The translations under genes and the position numbers were made by a program. From positions 56,712,943 through 56,776,942 of the forward strand of contig QVOM02000126.1 in assembly GCA_003586115.2 (NCBI GenBank): DNA of 64,000 nucleotides, written 5' to 3'. Under the pieces are notes generated by a model. It worked only from the letters and a program-made list of their open reading frames with translations, searched no databases and was not told where the DNA came from. Positions 21,395 through 32,240 of this stretch are shown piece by piece. Source of the stretch: Salvator merianae (lineage: Eukaryota > Chordata > Lepidosauria > Squamata > Teiidae). Position 1 is the first letter of the stretch. The number at the start of each line of letters is the position of its first letter.

Positions 21395-21565
21395 GTGCTC
21401 CCAATCTTTCTCTAATTGAGCTTTTCTGGCATAGAATGTTCATGAGAGGGGGATGGGCCAGACTGGTGTGTGAACAATCCGATCTTGAAGACGCCTCAGA
21501 GGTGCCTGAGAGATGCTTTTTTTTTTTTCTTTTTCTTTTTTGCAGTGTGTCTGATCACAGTCATA
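21395..21565 (+). mobile_element. Short MITE, family C copy
   Basis: CATAGAATGTTCATGAGAG, GACTGGTGTGTGAACAATCC and GATCTTGAAGACGCCTCAGAG match 53487-53715 in the same orientation and 32866-33080 in reverse. It ends in GTGTGTCTGATCACAG after a T-rich run (21518-21541). Confidence 0.55.
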
Positions 21566-21609
21566 GTTGCAAGTTAGTTATGTGACAATCTAATAGATTG
21601 GCACTATGG

Positions 21610-21850
21610 AAAATCCAGCAGTGAGGCCGAGTTTTCCCTAATGCTGGTGCCTTACCTCTGTCTGGTGTTTCATCATAGCAGTTCTCTTCCTGGTTGAAAT
21701 ACCCAGATGGCAGGCAACCATGAGAAAAAAGATAAAGGGAAATGGGCGGGTGCTTGGCTGACATCTGGGTATTTCAACCAGGAAGAGAATCATTATGAAA
21801 TGCCAGATGAAGGTAAGAGTCTGGGATTACCTCCTGCTGTCTGGCAGGAC
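21610..21850. mobile_element. Fold-back element N
   Basis: A strong inverted repeat. The inner arms are 28 of 28 bases complementary: 21682-21709 (TTCTCTTCCTGGTTGAAATA...) with 21762-21789. The pairing continues outward with mismatches to about 21652 and 21816, and perhaps weakly to 21610 and 21850. The loop is about 52 bases. It has no coding capacity and looks like a MITE or other fold-back insertion. No other copy is seen in the window. Confidence 0.75.
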
Positions 21851-22344
21851 TAGCGAGAGGCAATTGCAAGATCTAAATAAGATCCTGCAATATCCTGTTG
21901 CCACTTGGAGGCACCCATTGCGTAATGACCTCCACACCTCAGAGGGGGTGGGGCACAGGCTGGCCACAGAAATTGCCAAACCAATTAACCTAGCCATAGA
22001 AAAAGCTGGGGGGAAAACCCAGGTGTATCTGATATTTGGCAGGGGCACCATGTGCTATGGCTATGACTGGAAATCTCTTTTGGGCCTGGCAAGGGCAGTA
22101 CAAAGCTCCAGCAAATGATGAATTATAATGGGAAGCACTGTGATGCCATCACAGCAAGTGCATGAAGTCCCACCCCCTCTTGGTTGCAAAGTCTGCTGGG
22201 GGGGAAGCAGGGAGGCTGGGGAAAGTGACAGAGGCAGGTCAGCACCCCCTTGCCTTTCCTCTTCCTCCTGTCTTCATGGAGGGCTAGACTTCAAGGTATA
22301 TACCTTGCAAATCTGGTCCTCTTTAACAGGGGTGTATGCTGAGA
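21851..22344. other. No recognised feature
   Basis: Unassigned. The ORFs at 21795-22118 and 22128-22478 show no conserved domain and overlap an inverted repeat and a MITE at their ends. Confidence 0.4.
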
Positions 22345-22552
22345 ACTGCATATCCTTGCACCTAAGTTTAAATAAACCTTCAATCTACCTTCAAAGTGAG
22401 AGGCTACATCAGCAAAGTGACAAGCAATTTTCCTTTCACATTATCCAACTCAGAAAAATCCACCTTTGGGTTAGGTAATGCAGAAAGAAAATAGCTAGTT
22501 ACTTTGGCTCAAAGATGCATTCAAACTTAAGTGTAGCTGGGTCCTTCTAGGA
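22345..22552. mobile_element. Palindromic MITE, family L copy 1
   Basis: CACCTAAGTTTAAATAAACC at the left pairs with GCATTCAAACTTAAGTGTAG at the right. Internal ACATCAGCAAAGTGACAAG, CACATTATCCAACTCAG and GGTTAGGTAATGCAGAAAG match 63297-63520 in order. It is more diverged than that copy. Confidence 0.75.
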
Positions 22553-22789
22553 CCTGCTACAGGCAAAACATCTGTTCTCTCAATGAATTTTTGCCTGTGC
22601 ACACAGGAGATAATGGACTGTACACTTTCATGAGAGGGTGAACTTGAAACAAGACCACCATTTTCAGCAATAGGCCTATGTCAAGCACCACCAGGTGGAA
22701 TTTGGCCCTTATTGTGTAATCAGACATAGTAGGGAGAACCCGTATTGGGGGGAACAAGGATCAAGTACATGTTCCAGTCATTCCCACAA
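22553..22789. other. No recognised feature
   Basis: Short unassigned stretch before repeat K copy 2. Confidence 0.4.
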
Positions 22790-23425
22790 CTTGCTTGTTC
22801 TCACACTACAGTTTTACCATGCTTGGTGTGGGGAAACCATACCCTTCTGTCCACCCCTCACCAAATTCCTCTCCCTGTGCAGTCAGTGACTGGATGCAGT
22901 CCCAAGTTCGAATCTTGACTTCACAGGGGCAGGAAAGTCAAACGCCACCTCTGTATTTCCTTGCTGCTGCATCAGAACATAGATTCCCTCTATGTTGTTA
23001 CTGAACATTCACTGTTTGCTCCTTCTCCCCCTTCAACAGGTCTCCACTGAAGCACAACTTCAGTTCCACATCTACCACACACTAAACCTTCTTGAATACC
23101 AGGTCTTAATTTCTTCTCCTTTGTAATTCCAGTTTTGTGCAATTGTGCAATTTCAAAACAGCGTGCAAAGCAGCTCAGTGAAAAGGGGGGAATGTATGAA
23201 GGGATCAATCTTCATGATAGTGAAGTTAGGGGTCAGCAAATGGACTCCACCTCACCTCCCCCTCTGACATCCATGGTGGCTTATGTTCCACAATGAAGTT
23301 GTGTGGTATGGATGGCAAAGTTGATGGTGATGTAGGTAAGGGGACTGCACCCCCAGCAGGTACAGCCAAGGCATACACCAACTAGGATCCACTCCTACCC
23401 CTGATGTTCTTGAAGGAGACTGACA
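22790..23425 (+). mobile_element. Interspersed repeat K, copy 2, left part
   Basis: Matches 13290-13945 landmark by landmark (GGGGAAACCATACC, AGTCAGTGACTGGATGCAGTC, TTTGCTCCTTCTCCCCC, TCATGATAGTGAAGTTAG). It stops at 23425, where family A copy 2 begins. The remainder resumes at 24138. Confidence 0.8.
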
Positions 23426-24137
23426 GGCCTTGGTTACACCTCATGTTTTTTGGAGACGGAGGCTGCCTTAAGTCCTCAGAAACCAAAGGTTAAATTGTGT
23501 TACCAGTTTTTCTGAGGATTTTCCTGCCTGGAATGGGATTATCCTAAATTCAGATAATCCCAACTCTGAGTCCGTTTCAGCAAGAAACGGACCCAGTCAG
23601 GCTGCCTCCTGCCAACCTCCCTATTCTCCCTGCCACCATGGCTGGCTCCCACCCACCCGTCCAAAGCTCCTGGCCACCTATCACTACCCATCTGAAGCTC
23701 CCTGTTGCTTCCTGCCACCCAATCCCCTGATGCCTGCCATGGCTGCAGCAGCAGCCACCTCCCACCACCCTCTCCTGCCACTGCAGCTACCTCTTACTAC
23801 CCCCATACCTCCCACTGCTACCTGCAACCACACTCAAGCTCCCTGCCACTTCCTGACAACTCCCATCCACCAATGTCTGCTGCCACCACAATCACAGCTG
23901 CAACCACCTCCCGCCACCCCCAGTCCCTCTGCTTCTCACTGCCACCCTTGAGCTCCCCTGCCTCCCACCAGCACTTGCCCGCCCTGCCCCAACTTACCTA
24001 TTATCAGGAGGGCTTGGATGACAGTGGCAGTGGTGCACAGCATACAAAAGTGTGACCAGGCTGGAGGACGCCAAAAATGGCCTCATTCCCCTGTTCGTCC
24101 AAGGAACAGACTAAAACATAAAGATGTGACCGCGGCC
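23426..24137 (+). mobile_element. Hairpin-cluster DNA element, family A copy 2 (nested)
   Basis: 712 bp with ends GGCCTTGGTTACACC and GATGTGACCGCGGCC. The three-hairpin block is retained: GGGATTATCC/AGATAATCCC and GTCCGTTTC/GAAACGGAC are intact, and the first hairpin is partly decayed. The CT-rich interior is rich in CTGCCAC units, which yield only simple-composition ORFs. AACTTACCTA (23991-24000) is kept. It sits inside repeat K, whose uninterrupted copy is at 13290-14010. Confidence 0.85.
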
Positions 24138-24205
24138 ATAGGTTGTACTGTGCTGTTTGCCCTAGAGCCACTGAAGCACAAGTCCTCTTTTAATGAAAAG
24201 AACCA
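24138..24205 (+). mobile_element. Interspersed repeat K, copy 2, right part
   Basis: TGTACTGTGCTGTTTGCCCTAGAGCCACTGAAGCACA corresponds to 13945-13982 of copy 1, so repeat K continues here after the nested element. Confidence 0.8.
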
Positions 24206-26580
24206 TTCTTTCCCTTGTGTGTTGCCAAAGGTAAAGGGAGGAAACATTGTGTCCTTCTCCTTGCAGGGACAGGAGAGAAAGGAAAATGAAGGATACATTT
24301 TTCTTTTCCATGTAGGGACTGGAGAGAAAGGATGAGGCATGCATTTTGAGAATGGATTGTGGTGCTCTGCCAACTGTGGTACCCAAGGCAAATGAAGCAT
24401 AACTTCCACTGTGTCTTCTGTTTTGTTAAAAACCAGTTTGAAGGTGCAAAACCGGACAACACATCAGAAATCAGGAAATATATGCCAGGCGCTGTGCTCT
24501 CTTCCCACCCCAATAGTGATGTCCTCACACTCCTAAGTAGAATGCCCACATTGGATGGGAGGAAATGGGGGGTCCTCCCTCTGCACACCCCAAAATTGCG
24601 GTACCCTCCCAAAATAGTCTACTTCAGCATTCTCACTTTGCAAAATAAAACAAGCTAACGATCTGAAATGGGCTGAGAACTCAATCCAAATGTAAAATAG
24701 TCCCAATTTGGCAATTTAGTCCAGAAAAAGAATGGAAAGGCAATATTTGTCAGGATAATCGGAACTGAAGATAGCCTGTAAACTGATTAAATGTCATATC
24801 TGACCCCGCCCTTAGTATCAGCCTTCTTATGAGGCTGCAGTAGTGTGTCAGCTGATTCAACTATATCACTAAACAAGAAGTGGGGGAAAGGGTGGTAGAA
24901 GAGCTAAAGGTAGTGTAACAAGATGCCTGAGGTGTTACCTTCACAACAAATGGTTCCTTGGGGCAAATTTGAAGAGTTCTGCTTTTCTAGTCAAAATTAT
25001 GCAACTTTTTATTTTCACATTTTTGTTGCTAACTTTGAGCTAGAAAAAGGATGACTCTGGGTACTGTTACTCAAAGTCTTGCTCTATTAGAAGCTAATTA
25101 GGTCTGAAAAACAAACTAGCTGAGCGAAAAGCCCGCTTCCACGCTTAGGCCTTAATTTGTTGGATCCCCAAGGGAACCAATAATTAGGTACCCAGAATGG
25201 GTTAAACCCGATTAACAGGAAAGACCAGATTACACTTCAGTAACAAACACATGCTTTGGTGTGCACCCTAAGTAAAGTCAACTTAAGGAGAGGATTATTT
25301 CTCGCTTTCTACAAGAATAAAAAACAATAGTCCCAACCTTGGGCCAAGGCCTGACAGAAAGGTATCACTTGACTGACTGATGGCTAAATAACCAGAAAAT
25401 AGGGTTTTCATGGTGTTCTGTGTCTATCTAGCTTATTACATTCTCTAGCCAGTGTGAGATTAGACTTTGAAGAAGTGATGGGACTATTAAGGAGTGTTCA
25501 GAACAAGTCAGAACTTTGTGAGTTGCAGTGAAAGTGCCTAAGGAAGGACAAGTTTGTCTTAAGTAATATATATTATTATGATCTTTATCTTACTAAGATC
25601 CCTTGTAAGGTCTTTCCTGATGGAGTATCTGAACACTTTTAAAATTATTACTCTGCTCGTTCTCACAACACTCCTTTGTACGTCTTAGGAGATGGTAATC
25701 TCTGACTCTCCCTCCTTCAAGCTGCAGGTGAGATGCCGGGCAGCAACTGAACTAAGTGCCACACCCAAAGCCACAAGGAGAGTGGCGTAGAAGGAAATTA
25801 GAATTCTAGTTCACTGTTTTGTATTGCTTGCTACTGTCTGCAGCTTTATCCCTCTAGCGCTGAACAGTTTGGTATACTCTAGCATCGTTTGTTTTATCCT
25901 TCCCACCCTTACCCCCAATAGCAAGATCATATTTCCTTTCAGGAGGAAAGCACAGAAGAGGGAACAAGCATAGTCTTCTCTGAATATTGCTATTTCAACT
26001 GAAGAATTAATTTGAACTTGTGATTCCCTTCCCTTCTCTTTCATTCCATGATGGTTGGTCACTAAGTGAGCGTCTCCTCTCAGCTCACATTATGCTCATG
26101 TATTGAAAGCAGTAGCAGAAGCAGTTCTGATAGCGTCACATTCTAGGAAAATGTCTTTTGCTGCATATGGAGAAAGTGCTTTTTCTGTGATGGAGACTGA
26201 AATATGGAATGCCCTGTCCTTTGAAATATGATTGATGCTAACAGCCAATTTATTTCAGTTTGACAACCCATTAATTTCAGTGGAACTTTTTTGGGAGGCA
26301 AACCGTCACAGCCTCAGCATTTAGGCTACCCAGGGGTATATCTATGGTTGAATGGATCTCTGGCAAAGGAAACACAATGTGACCGCCATACAGTACAGAC
26401 TGAGACCAAAATTATTTAACAGGCTGTAATAATAAACATCACAGACAGAAGCCAAGATGACTTTTATTGTGTTCACACACATGGTTAGAGATTCCTGTGG
26501 GTGAATTTGAGACGCAAGGGAAACTTAGAAAGTTAAAAAGAAAAGATCACTTACATCGTCCCCAAGGTCTCTGATTATCT
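24206..26580. other. Mostly unassigned
   Basis: About 2.4 kb without a firm feature. At about 26093-26250, GTGCTTTTTCTGTGATGGAG and TATGGAATGCCCTGTCC resemble a decayed L2-type 3' segment (compare 33301-33345), at low confidence. Minus-strand ORFs at 24083-24612 overlap in several frames and show no domain. Confidence 0.4.
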
Positions 26581-26990
26581 GCCCCTTCCACAGACGGAAA
26601 TGAATAACTCTTGAGGTGAGTCTTTCTTGGGATGGATGGGGTGGGAGCTCTCATAGCCAATAGCAGCCTGGAAACACTTGCTACTACCAGCTGACCAATC
26701 AGGGACATGGAAACCTGGGTCGGCAGTGGCCATCAGTGGTGAGCAAGCAGCTGTTGGAATGGACCAACTCTTAAAGCGGAAGGGGACAACTGCTTTCTTC
26801 CTTTCATTTGACCTCCCTGTTAGGCTAAAAAATAATTACAGAATAACATCTACTCCTGCCATTCACAAAAAGTAGAGCGACTTAGTCCCTAAGGAAAAAA
26901 ACCCACAGACTTTGCTCACTTTCTCCCCTTCTCTTCCCAGTTGCTTCATTTCATTGCCTGCTTGCTAATGAAGATGAGGAAAAGGCAAGG
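26581..26990. other. Weak similarity to family H
   Basis: CTGACCAATCAGGGACATGG and GCCATCAGTGGTGAGCAAGCAGC echo GAGTGGCCAATCAGCGGTGAGCA of 19504-19835. The rest is not alignable by eye. Confidence 0.25.
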
Positions 26991-27135
26991 GTGCAATCAC
27001 ACAGAACGGTTTTTAGCTGCTTATTTTTTAAATGGGTTCCACACGGATTTTTTGTTGTTGTGCACCTGCAGATTGGACAACCGTTTGAAAATGGGTGCCC
27101 AAAATAAGACCTATGCGATCACAACATTTGGATGT
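26991..27135. mobile_element. Small palindromic MITE (probable)
   Basis: GGTGCAATCACACAGAACGG at the left and CCTATGCGATCACAACA at the right are similar ends. GCTTATTTTTTAAATGGGTTCC pairs with GGGTGCCCAAAATAAGAC inside. It is short and diverged, and no other copy is assigned. Confidence 0.45.
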
Positions 27136-27204
27136 GTTTGAGCCTGCTGGCTAGCTATAATGATTACTGGGCATCTGACAAAATGTCAGTATCATCCACT
27201 GGTA

Positions 27205-27440
27205 TCTATGTCCCTAAAGCTTGCCTATAACCAACAGAAAGTAAGCAGAGTGGGGCCCAGTTAGCACTTGGGCAGGAGACCATCTGGAAACACCTGATGT
27301 TATAAGCTAGATTGGGAGGTCAAAAAAATTCCAGAAGGCAATAGTGGGCAACAGCTGCAGTATGGTTGCTTAGGCAACTGCGTGGGTTTGTCCATGAAGT
27401 CACCAACTGAGCCTGACTCAGTGATCAGATTTTGTGGTTG
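27205..27440 (+). mobile_element. 5S rRNA-derived SINE (+)
   Basis: AAGTAAGCAGAGTGGGGCCCAGTTAGCACTTGGGCAGGAGACC (27239-27281) and the following CATCTGGAAACACCTGATGTTATAAGCT match the internal-promoter half of 5S rRNA, including the GGGAGACC-type box. A SINE body follows (AGAAGGCAATAGTGGGCAAC, TTGCTTAGGCAACTGCGTGGG). It is not a functional 5S gene, since the 5' half is degenerate and a SINE body is attached. Confidence 0.75.
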
Positions 27441-28754
27441 TAATAGTTCCTCTGAATTGCTATTGTTCAAGCTACACCTGCTAATATATTCCTCAAAAAG
27501 GGATATTAAATTACAATTTCTTCTATGAAATTGCCTGCCTCATAGCAGGGAAGTTCATATCAGCACTGGCTCATTTGGTGAGATGGCACAAAGTGGCACC
27601 TTACCTTACGTTGAACCAGGCTTTGACCTCAGCTGGTTCAGTGCCAAGTTGAGTAGAACAAGGGCACCTCTCTCACTCACCACGTCATCGTTCTCCCCCC
27701 CCTCCCGCCTCCATATGTGAAACTGCAATATGTTTCTTTTGTTTTTTGGCACATGTACTTCATTATCTTTATCACAGTCACAGTCCAATGCAAATATCCA
27801 AATTCAGCTAATCAAATGCCCTACAAGAGCTCCTGGCAAAAAGCTGGATTTGCTCAATGGTACTTATATCCCTGAAACTACAGTTCCTACACAGTCTGTT
27901 GGGTAAAATTGCAGCACCTAGGATGTCTCCAAATGCCACAAAGAAATTGTGACAGACAACAGAAGGCAATCCTGGGACAATCCCATGCTGTTACCTCTTC
28001 TGCCATCTCTTTGTATTATTGTGGCTGCTCAAAAATACCTGGATGTTACCAAGCACCTGCTCAATCCCCCTTGTTTCCCCCCCATGCTTGCTAGCATCCA
28101 GATATTTCTCCCATCCTTGTTAGTATCTGGTAATGTGAAGAGCCAGCAGATGACAGAAGAGCCTGGAATTGGAATCAATATTATGAGAAATCCGACATTG
28201 TTGCTGGATTTCCCATAATCATGACATCACAGATTTTCAAACAACTAACCCAGCACTATATTGGGAATGCCTTGGATATGTGTGGCATTGCCTGTATAGC
28301 CCTTGAAGAATTATTGGTTTTTACCCACATCTGGAGGCAACCCTACTTTGAAAACAAATTATATTTGTACTGGAATTAGACCAAAGACTCCACTTCCCCA
28401 CCCTAACCCCACCACCGTAAGAGATAAAACTGATAGGCTTTCGTTCTGTGGTGTGCATGTTTATTTCTTTTGTGCTGTCATTGTTGTTGTTAGGGAGAGG
28501 CTTTGTAATGCTTCAAAATAAAAACCAGCAAAACTTGTTTGAATAGAGATGATGGTGAAAATGAGTGTGAAGGTGATTTACTCTATTAACAAATTTGAGT
28601 AGATCACACTTAAAGTTTGTGATAAAACTCCTAACAGTAGATTTTCTCACTTAATAGGTGCTCTTATGGATAAGTCACCGGTTAAGTAATGGCCTAATTT
28701 ATCTTTTTGCTTTTCAAAATGGAGAGTAGTATCCCACAGAGATCTGTACTTCCT
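27441..28754. other. No recognised feature
   Basis: About 1.3 kb unassigned. ORFs near 27909-28521 are AT-biased chance frames. Confidence 0.4.
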
Positions 28755-29300
28755 TGATTCTTAGGTTCTTCATTAGGAGTGAAAACACAGGAGCAAAATG
28801 GCTTTATGACAGTGGCAGTTGACTGCATAATTATCATCTTCATATTAATAACTGTAAAAGTACACTGATGGAATTTGAGCTAGTAAAAACTTCCCAGGAG
28901 AGAAATCATGGTGTTCTGCTAAACAGCCCAGCTGAAATATCACTCAGTACAGTGTACGGTGGCTATGAAAAAGGCAAAATACATGATAGAGGTAACCAGG
29001 AACAGGACCGAAAACTAAACTGCTGGTATTATAAAGCTGCCGTATAAATTTGCGCTGCAATGGCTCTTAGAATGTAGCAGACAGTTTGGGTTGTTGCATC
29101 TCTGAAAGCATAATGTAGAGTAGAAACAACCTTCAGAAAAGAGCAGCTAAAATGAGCAAAGGACTGGATCTATTCTCCTAAGAGGAAAAGTTAAAATGAT
29201 TGGAATCTTTTAGCGAGAAAGACAAATAAGAAAGGACATAGAGTATTATGGCCCAAGATGGTCCAAGGACTGTGAAAGATTCAAACTGGAGTAGCTGAAT
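28755..29300 (+). mobile_element. CR1-type LINE, C-terminal body fragment (+)
   Basis: CTGATGGAATTTGAGCTAG and GAGAGAAATCATGGTGTTC begin the match. GGTGGCTATGAAAAAGGCAAAATAC and a GGTATTATAAAGCTGCCGTATA stretch follow. Then CAGAAAAGAGCAGCTAAAATGAGCAAAGGACTGGA and CCTAAGAGGAAAAGTTAAAATGATTGG follow the order of the CR1 region downstream of the RT catalytic box. Frameshifts and stops break the reading frame, and its left part (28755-28855) is weak. Confidence 0.75.
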
Positions 29301-29650
29301 CTGGTCCTCTGCTTGTTTGTCTGTAGACCAGGCTGCTTACATCCCTTGGATCCCGTAAGGAGTTAGTTAGGAATGGGTAGCAAAATTAGTGATTTGTGTC
29401 AGTCGGAGTTGGGAAACCCACTTGGATCAAGAAACAAGAATGCATTTTATCTCACAAGTGCGAAGGTAAGAGGAGGAGGAGATTAATTAAGGGTGATGCC
29501 ATATGGAACTATGGTTTCCCCAGACAGGTAGCTGTCCGATCTTATATGTTCAAGGGAGAAAATGGGATACAGAAATACAGGTGATCTGTCTGAACTCATT
29601 GCAATAAACAATTTTCTGTCTTTTTAATCTGATAAGATCCAGCTGACTAC
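29301..29650. other. No recognised feature
   Basis: Unassigned stretch between two CR1 fragments in opposite orientation. Confidence 0.4.
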
Positions 29651-29734
29651 AATAAAAATGGCATAAAGACCATTTGGTGTGTGACTGTTGTGGAGGGAAA
29701 AACATGTGAGCAGACATGGTCTTATATGATAAAA
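29651..29734. repeat. Block shared with 34997-35086
   Basis: AAAAATGGCATAAAGACCATTTG and TGTGTG occur in both places at nearly the same distance (about 84 and 90 bases) from the tail of a minus-strand CR1 3' end. The block lies on the downstream (3') side of both CR1 copies. Confidence 0.7.
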
Positions 29735-30389
29735 TCATAGGATATATGCGTTGGAAGGAACCCTAAAGGTAATTTTGTCAGACCCCTGCTCAGGGCAGGA
29801 TTCTGCTCAGTCATCTTTATGATGTGGCCATTCTAGCTTTCCTTTGAAAACCTTCAGCTTGGAGTAACCTACTACTGTTTGAGGCAGATGGTTCCACTGC
29901 TCAGCAGTTGCCACCGTTGGGATTTTCCTTCTGATGTCTGGCCTGCACCTCTTTACCTCTAAAATCATTTGACTAGTCCTGGTCCTACCATTAGTGAAGT
30001 GTTAACAGAGGGGAAATCTGAACCCATCTTGCATATGAAAGCCCTTTAGATATTTATCGGCTGTCATCATACGGTCCGTAAGCCTTTTCTTCTGCAAGCT
30101 TAGCATGCTCAGCACTTTCAACCATTCCTTGCAGGACTTGAATTCCAAACCACGTAGTATCCTAGCACCCTTCACCTGCAGATACTTTAGTATCTCAATG
30201 ACATATTGAAAATATGGTGCCTAGAATGGGCCTCATCAATCCAAGTGCCAAACCCAATTAAATAATAATCACTTCCCACAGTCTATTACTGCTGCCTAAC
30301 ATGCCTTGACTTTTTAAGCCACTGCCCTGCCCTGCTGGCTTATGTTCAACTAGTGGTTCACTGAGTCACATAGATCTTTGTAGGCACCG
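29735..30389 (-). mobile_element. CR1-type LINE, long 3' region (-), part 1
   Basis: AAAATCATAGGATATATGCGTTGGAAGGAACCC is the reverse complement of the CR1 3' end with its ATTCTATGATT-type tail. It continues toward the 5' side through TCCACTGCTCAGCAGTTGCC, CCTTTAGATATTTATCGGCTGTCATCAT, CATGCTCAGCACTTTCAACCATTCCTT and GGTGCCTAGAATGGGCC to CACATAGATCTTTGTAGGC. Interrupted at 30390 by an L2-type tail. Confidence 0.8.
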
Positions 30390-30513
30390 TTAATTGTTTT
30401 AGCTCATTTATCTTCTTTTATAGTGATTTTATTGTGGCCCACCCTGAAGTCCCTGGGTATAGGGTGGGATAGAAGTAGAAGCAAAAGTAAGTAAACAAAC
30501 AAACAAACAAATA
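30390..30513 (+). mobile_element. L2-type LINE 3' tail (+), nested
   Basis: GTGATTTTATTGTGGCCCACCCTGAAGTCCCTGGGTATAGGGTGGGATAGAAGTAG ends in (AAAC)n at 30489-30511. It matches the 3' end of the L2 copy at 48955-49024 (CCTGCCCTGAAACC.TTGGGTATAGAGTGGGATAAAAAT). It lies inside a minus-strand CR1. Confidence 0.75.
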
Positions 30514-30600
30514 ATCTACCCTATACATTTTCTAATGTGTCTGCCCTCTGCCTTGCACTTGGTCATTTGATATTTTCTACTTCTGTTGCATAAGGGATCT
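30514..30600 (-). mobile_element. CR1-type LINE (-), part 2
   Basis: CTACCCTATACATTTTCTAATG and CTTGCACTTGGTCATTTGATATTTTCTAC continue the CR1 order after the nested L2 tail. Confidence 0.55.
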
Positions 30601-31614
30601 GCAGATGTTGACTGTTGTAATGTAAATGTTTGTTTTATAAGCCTTTTAATTTTTAAACACTTCAGTACTCTGCCATCACCTATTCTCTAAAAACTTGGCA
30701 CCATGTACCTGCGGAGTACAGTAAACTGAGAGCTCTGACATTTCCTTTTTTGAAATAAATACGTGTAAATTTATCGTTTGCAGAACTGATTGATGTTAAT
30801 GCAACATTTATATAATATAGGACTTGGAATATAACAGTTACAGTGCAGGCTTCAGAGGTCATGCAATGTCTCTTAATCAGTTTCAGAGAGTTCAGACAGC
30901 AACTAAATACACTGAATGTATCATGAAATAGATGGTGGTTTAATTGTGGGCAAATACCCCCTGTGCTCAGCTTCATCTTGGGCTTAATGCAGGATAAACC
31001 TGGACTCTGCAAAGCAGGCAAAAACCAACTCTGAAACCATCAGCACAGCCACCACCACCTGATCCTGCTTCCCAGGACCGGCAGCAGTGAGGGTAGAGCC
31101 TCCCATGGCATGGTGAATGCAGTGTTTGCCTGATGAACAGCTATCATTGAGCTGCTGGAGCCCGTGTCATAGCCTGGAGAGCAGTGCCATGCTGGGAAAA
31201 AAACACCATTTGTCCCAGGAGCTAGTGTTAAGAGATCCAACTTTTTCTACCAAATTTGTTCCTTTCTAATGCATATGAAGATGTGACTTTAGTTCATTGC
31301 ATTCAGTTTTTGTTTTTTTGAACAATCAAAACCCTGATTCTGGTAGATGACAGTACTTTTACTTAGGGCCTTTCTGAACTTACCTTAGATCCAGGTCTGA
31401 AAGAGGTCCAGGGGCCTGTGTTCTGCATGTTAGTGCAGAATAAGGGAAGCCTTCTAGTCTCTTGGTAGTATGCTCTGAGAGGGAGGGTAATCTGGATTGG
31501 GAAGGTCCTCTAGTCTCATTCCATAGTGCATAAAGGCTGCTCAAGCTTGGATACTTGTGCATGATCATGCTGCCTGTGGACAGGCAATTGCTATGATGAT
31601 ACTAATGCCTTGTC
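30601..31614. other. Insert separating two CR1 parts; mostly unassigned
   Basis: This block, with the MITE at 31615-31845, separates CR1 parts that are adjacent in the element's usual order. AGGGCCTTTCTGAACTTACC (31366-31385) looks like a family D-type end, and TTAGTGCAGAATAAGGG (31430-31446) a possible partner, but the element is not resolved. Confidence 0.4.
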
Positions 31615-31845
31615 ATAGGCTGCATCCAAATTTTTTTTAAAAAAAAAACAGCAATCTCAAAGCGACTTAGGGGTGTTAGCATCCAGATTCTAAGGTTCCT
31701 ATCCCACCTCTAATTCACATTAAAGACCAGAGAATGCATTTTGGAAGTGCATTTTCTGACCTTTAATGTGGATGAAGGCACCAGCATGTGGATGCTGCCA
31801 CCTCTAAGCAGCTTTTGAACTGCTTTTTGTAACTGTGTGCTGATG
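31615..31845. mobile_element. Short MITE, family C-like copy
   Basis: The left end is AGGCTGCATCCAAATTTTTT, and the right side is AACTGTGTGCTGATGCAGTC. The interior CCCACCTCTAATTCACATTAAAG pairs with CTTTAATGTGGATGAAGG. The same layout is seen at 34163-34385 and 10924-11061. Confidence 0.5.
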
Positions 31846-31954
31846 CAGTCAAGGTGGTGATCTGGCTATAGTGTCCCTTCAGGTACCCCAGTCTTACTCA
31901 CTGCCGTACCCCTTCGGCCTGATTGTAACTGGCTATTAGAGAGCACCTTTGATG

Positions 31955-32240
31955 TGCTTGATAAATAGGCTATCTTTCAGTTTTTCCCGAATCATAGTTT
32001 TTCCCATTGAATTCTATCCTGTTGACTTTGCCCCAGATTTAAAGTTTGTTGAGCTTGTTCTGAATCTTGTTTTCACCCTATTAGGTGTTAGCCAATGCCT
32101 CTTTCATTGTCATCTGCAAATTTAATAAACCTCCCTTCAGTTCCATTTTCCAGGTCATTTATGAAGATGGTGAACAGCACAAGACTGAGGAGAAAGCCCT
32201 AGAGGGACCATGCTTGATACTTCCCTCTAGGAAGGTGAGC
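31955..32240 (-). mobile_element. CR1-type LINE (-), part 3
   Basis: CCCATTGAATTCTATCCTGTTGAC is followed by TTGTTGAGCTTGTTCTGAATC. Then come GTGTTAGCCAATGCC, GTCATCTGCAAATTTAATAAACC (reverse complement of the F/YADD catalytic-box region) and CATTTATGAAGATGGTGAACAGCAC (the LFN..IND region). It continues the CR1 of 29735-30600 toward the 5' side. The reading frame is not open. Confidence 0.8.

Noticed and set aside
23705..24055. 116-codon plus-strand ORF as a gene
   Set aside because: It is the CT-rich interior of family A copy 2 read as Pro/Ser/Thr/His repeats. It is not conserved against copy 1.
24190..24612. 140-codon minus-strand ORF as a gene
   Set aside because: No recognisable domain. 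Several overlapping frames are open on the same strand, and part lies within repeat K.
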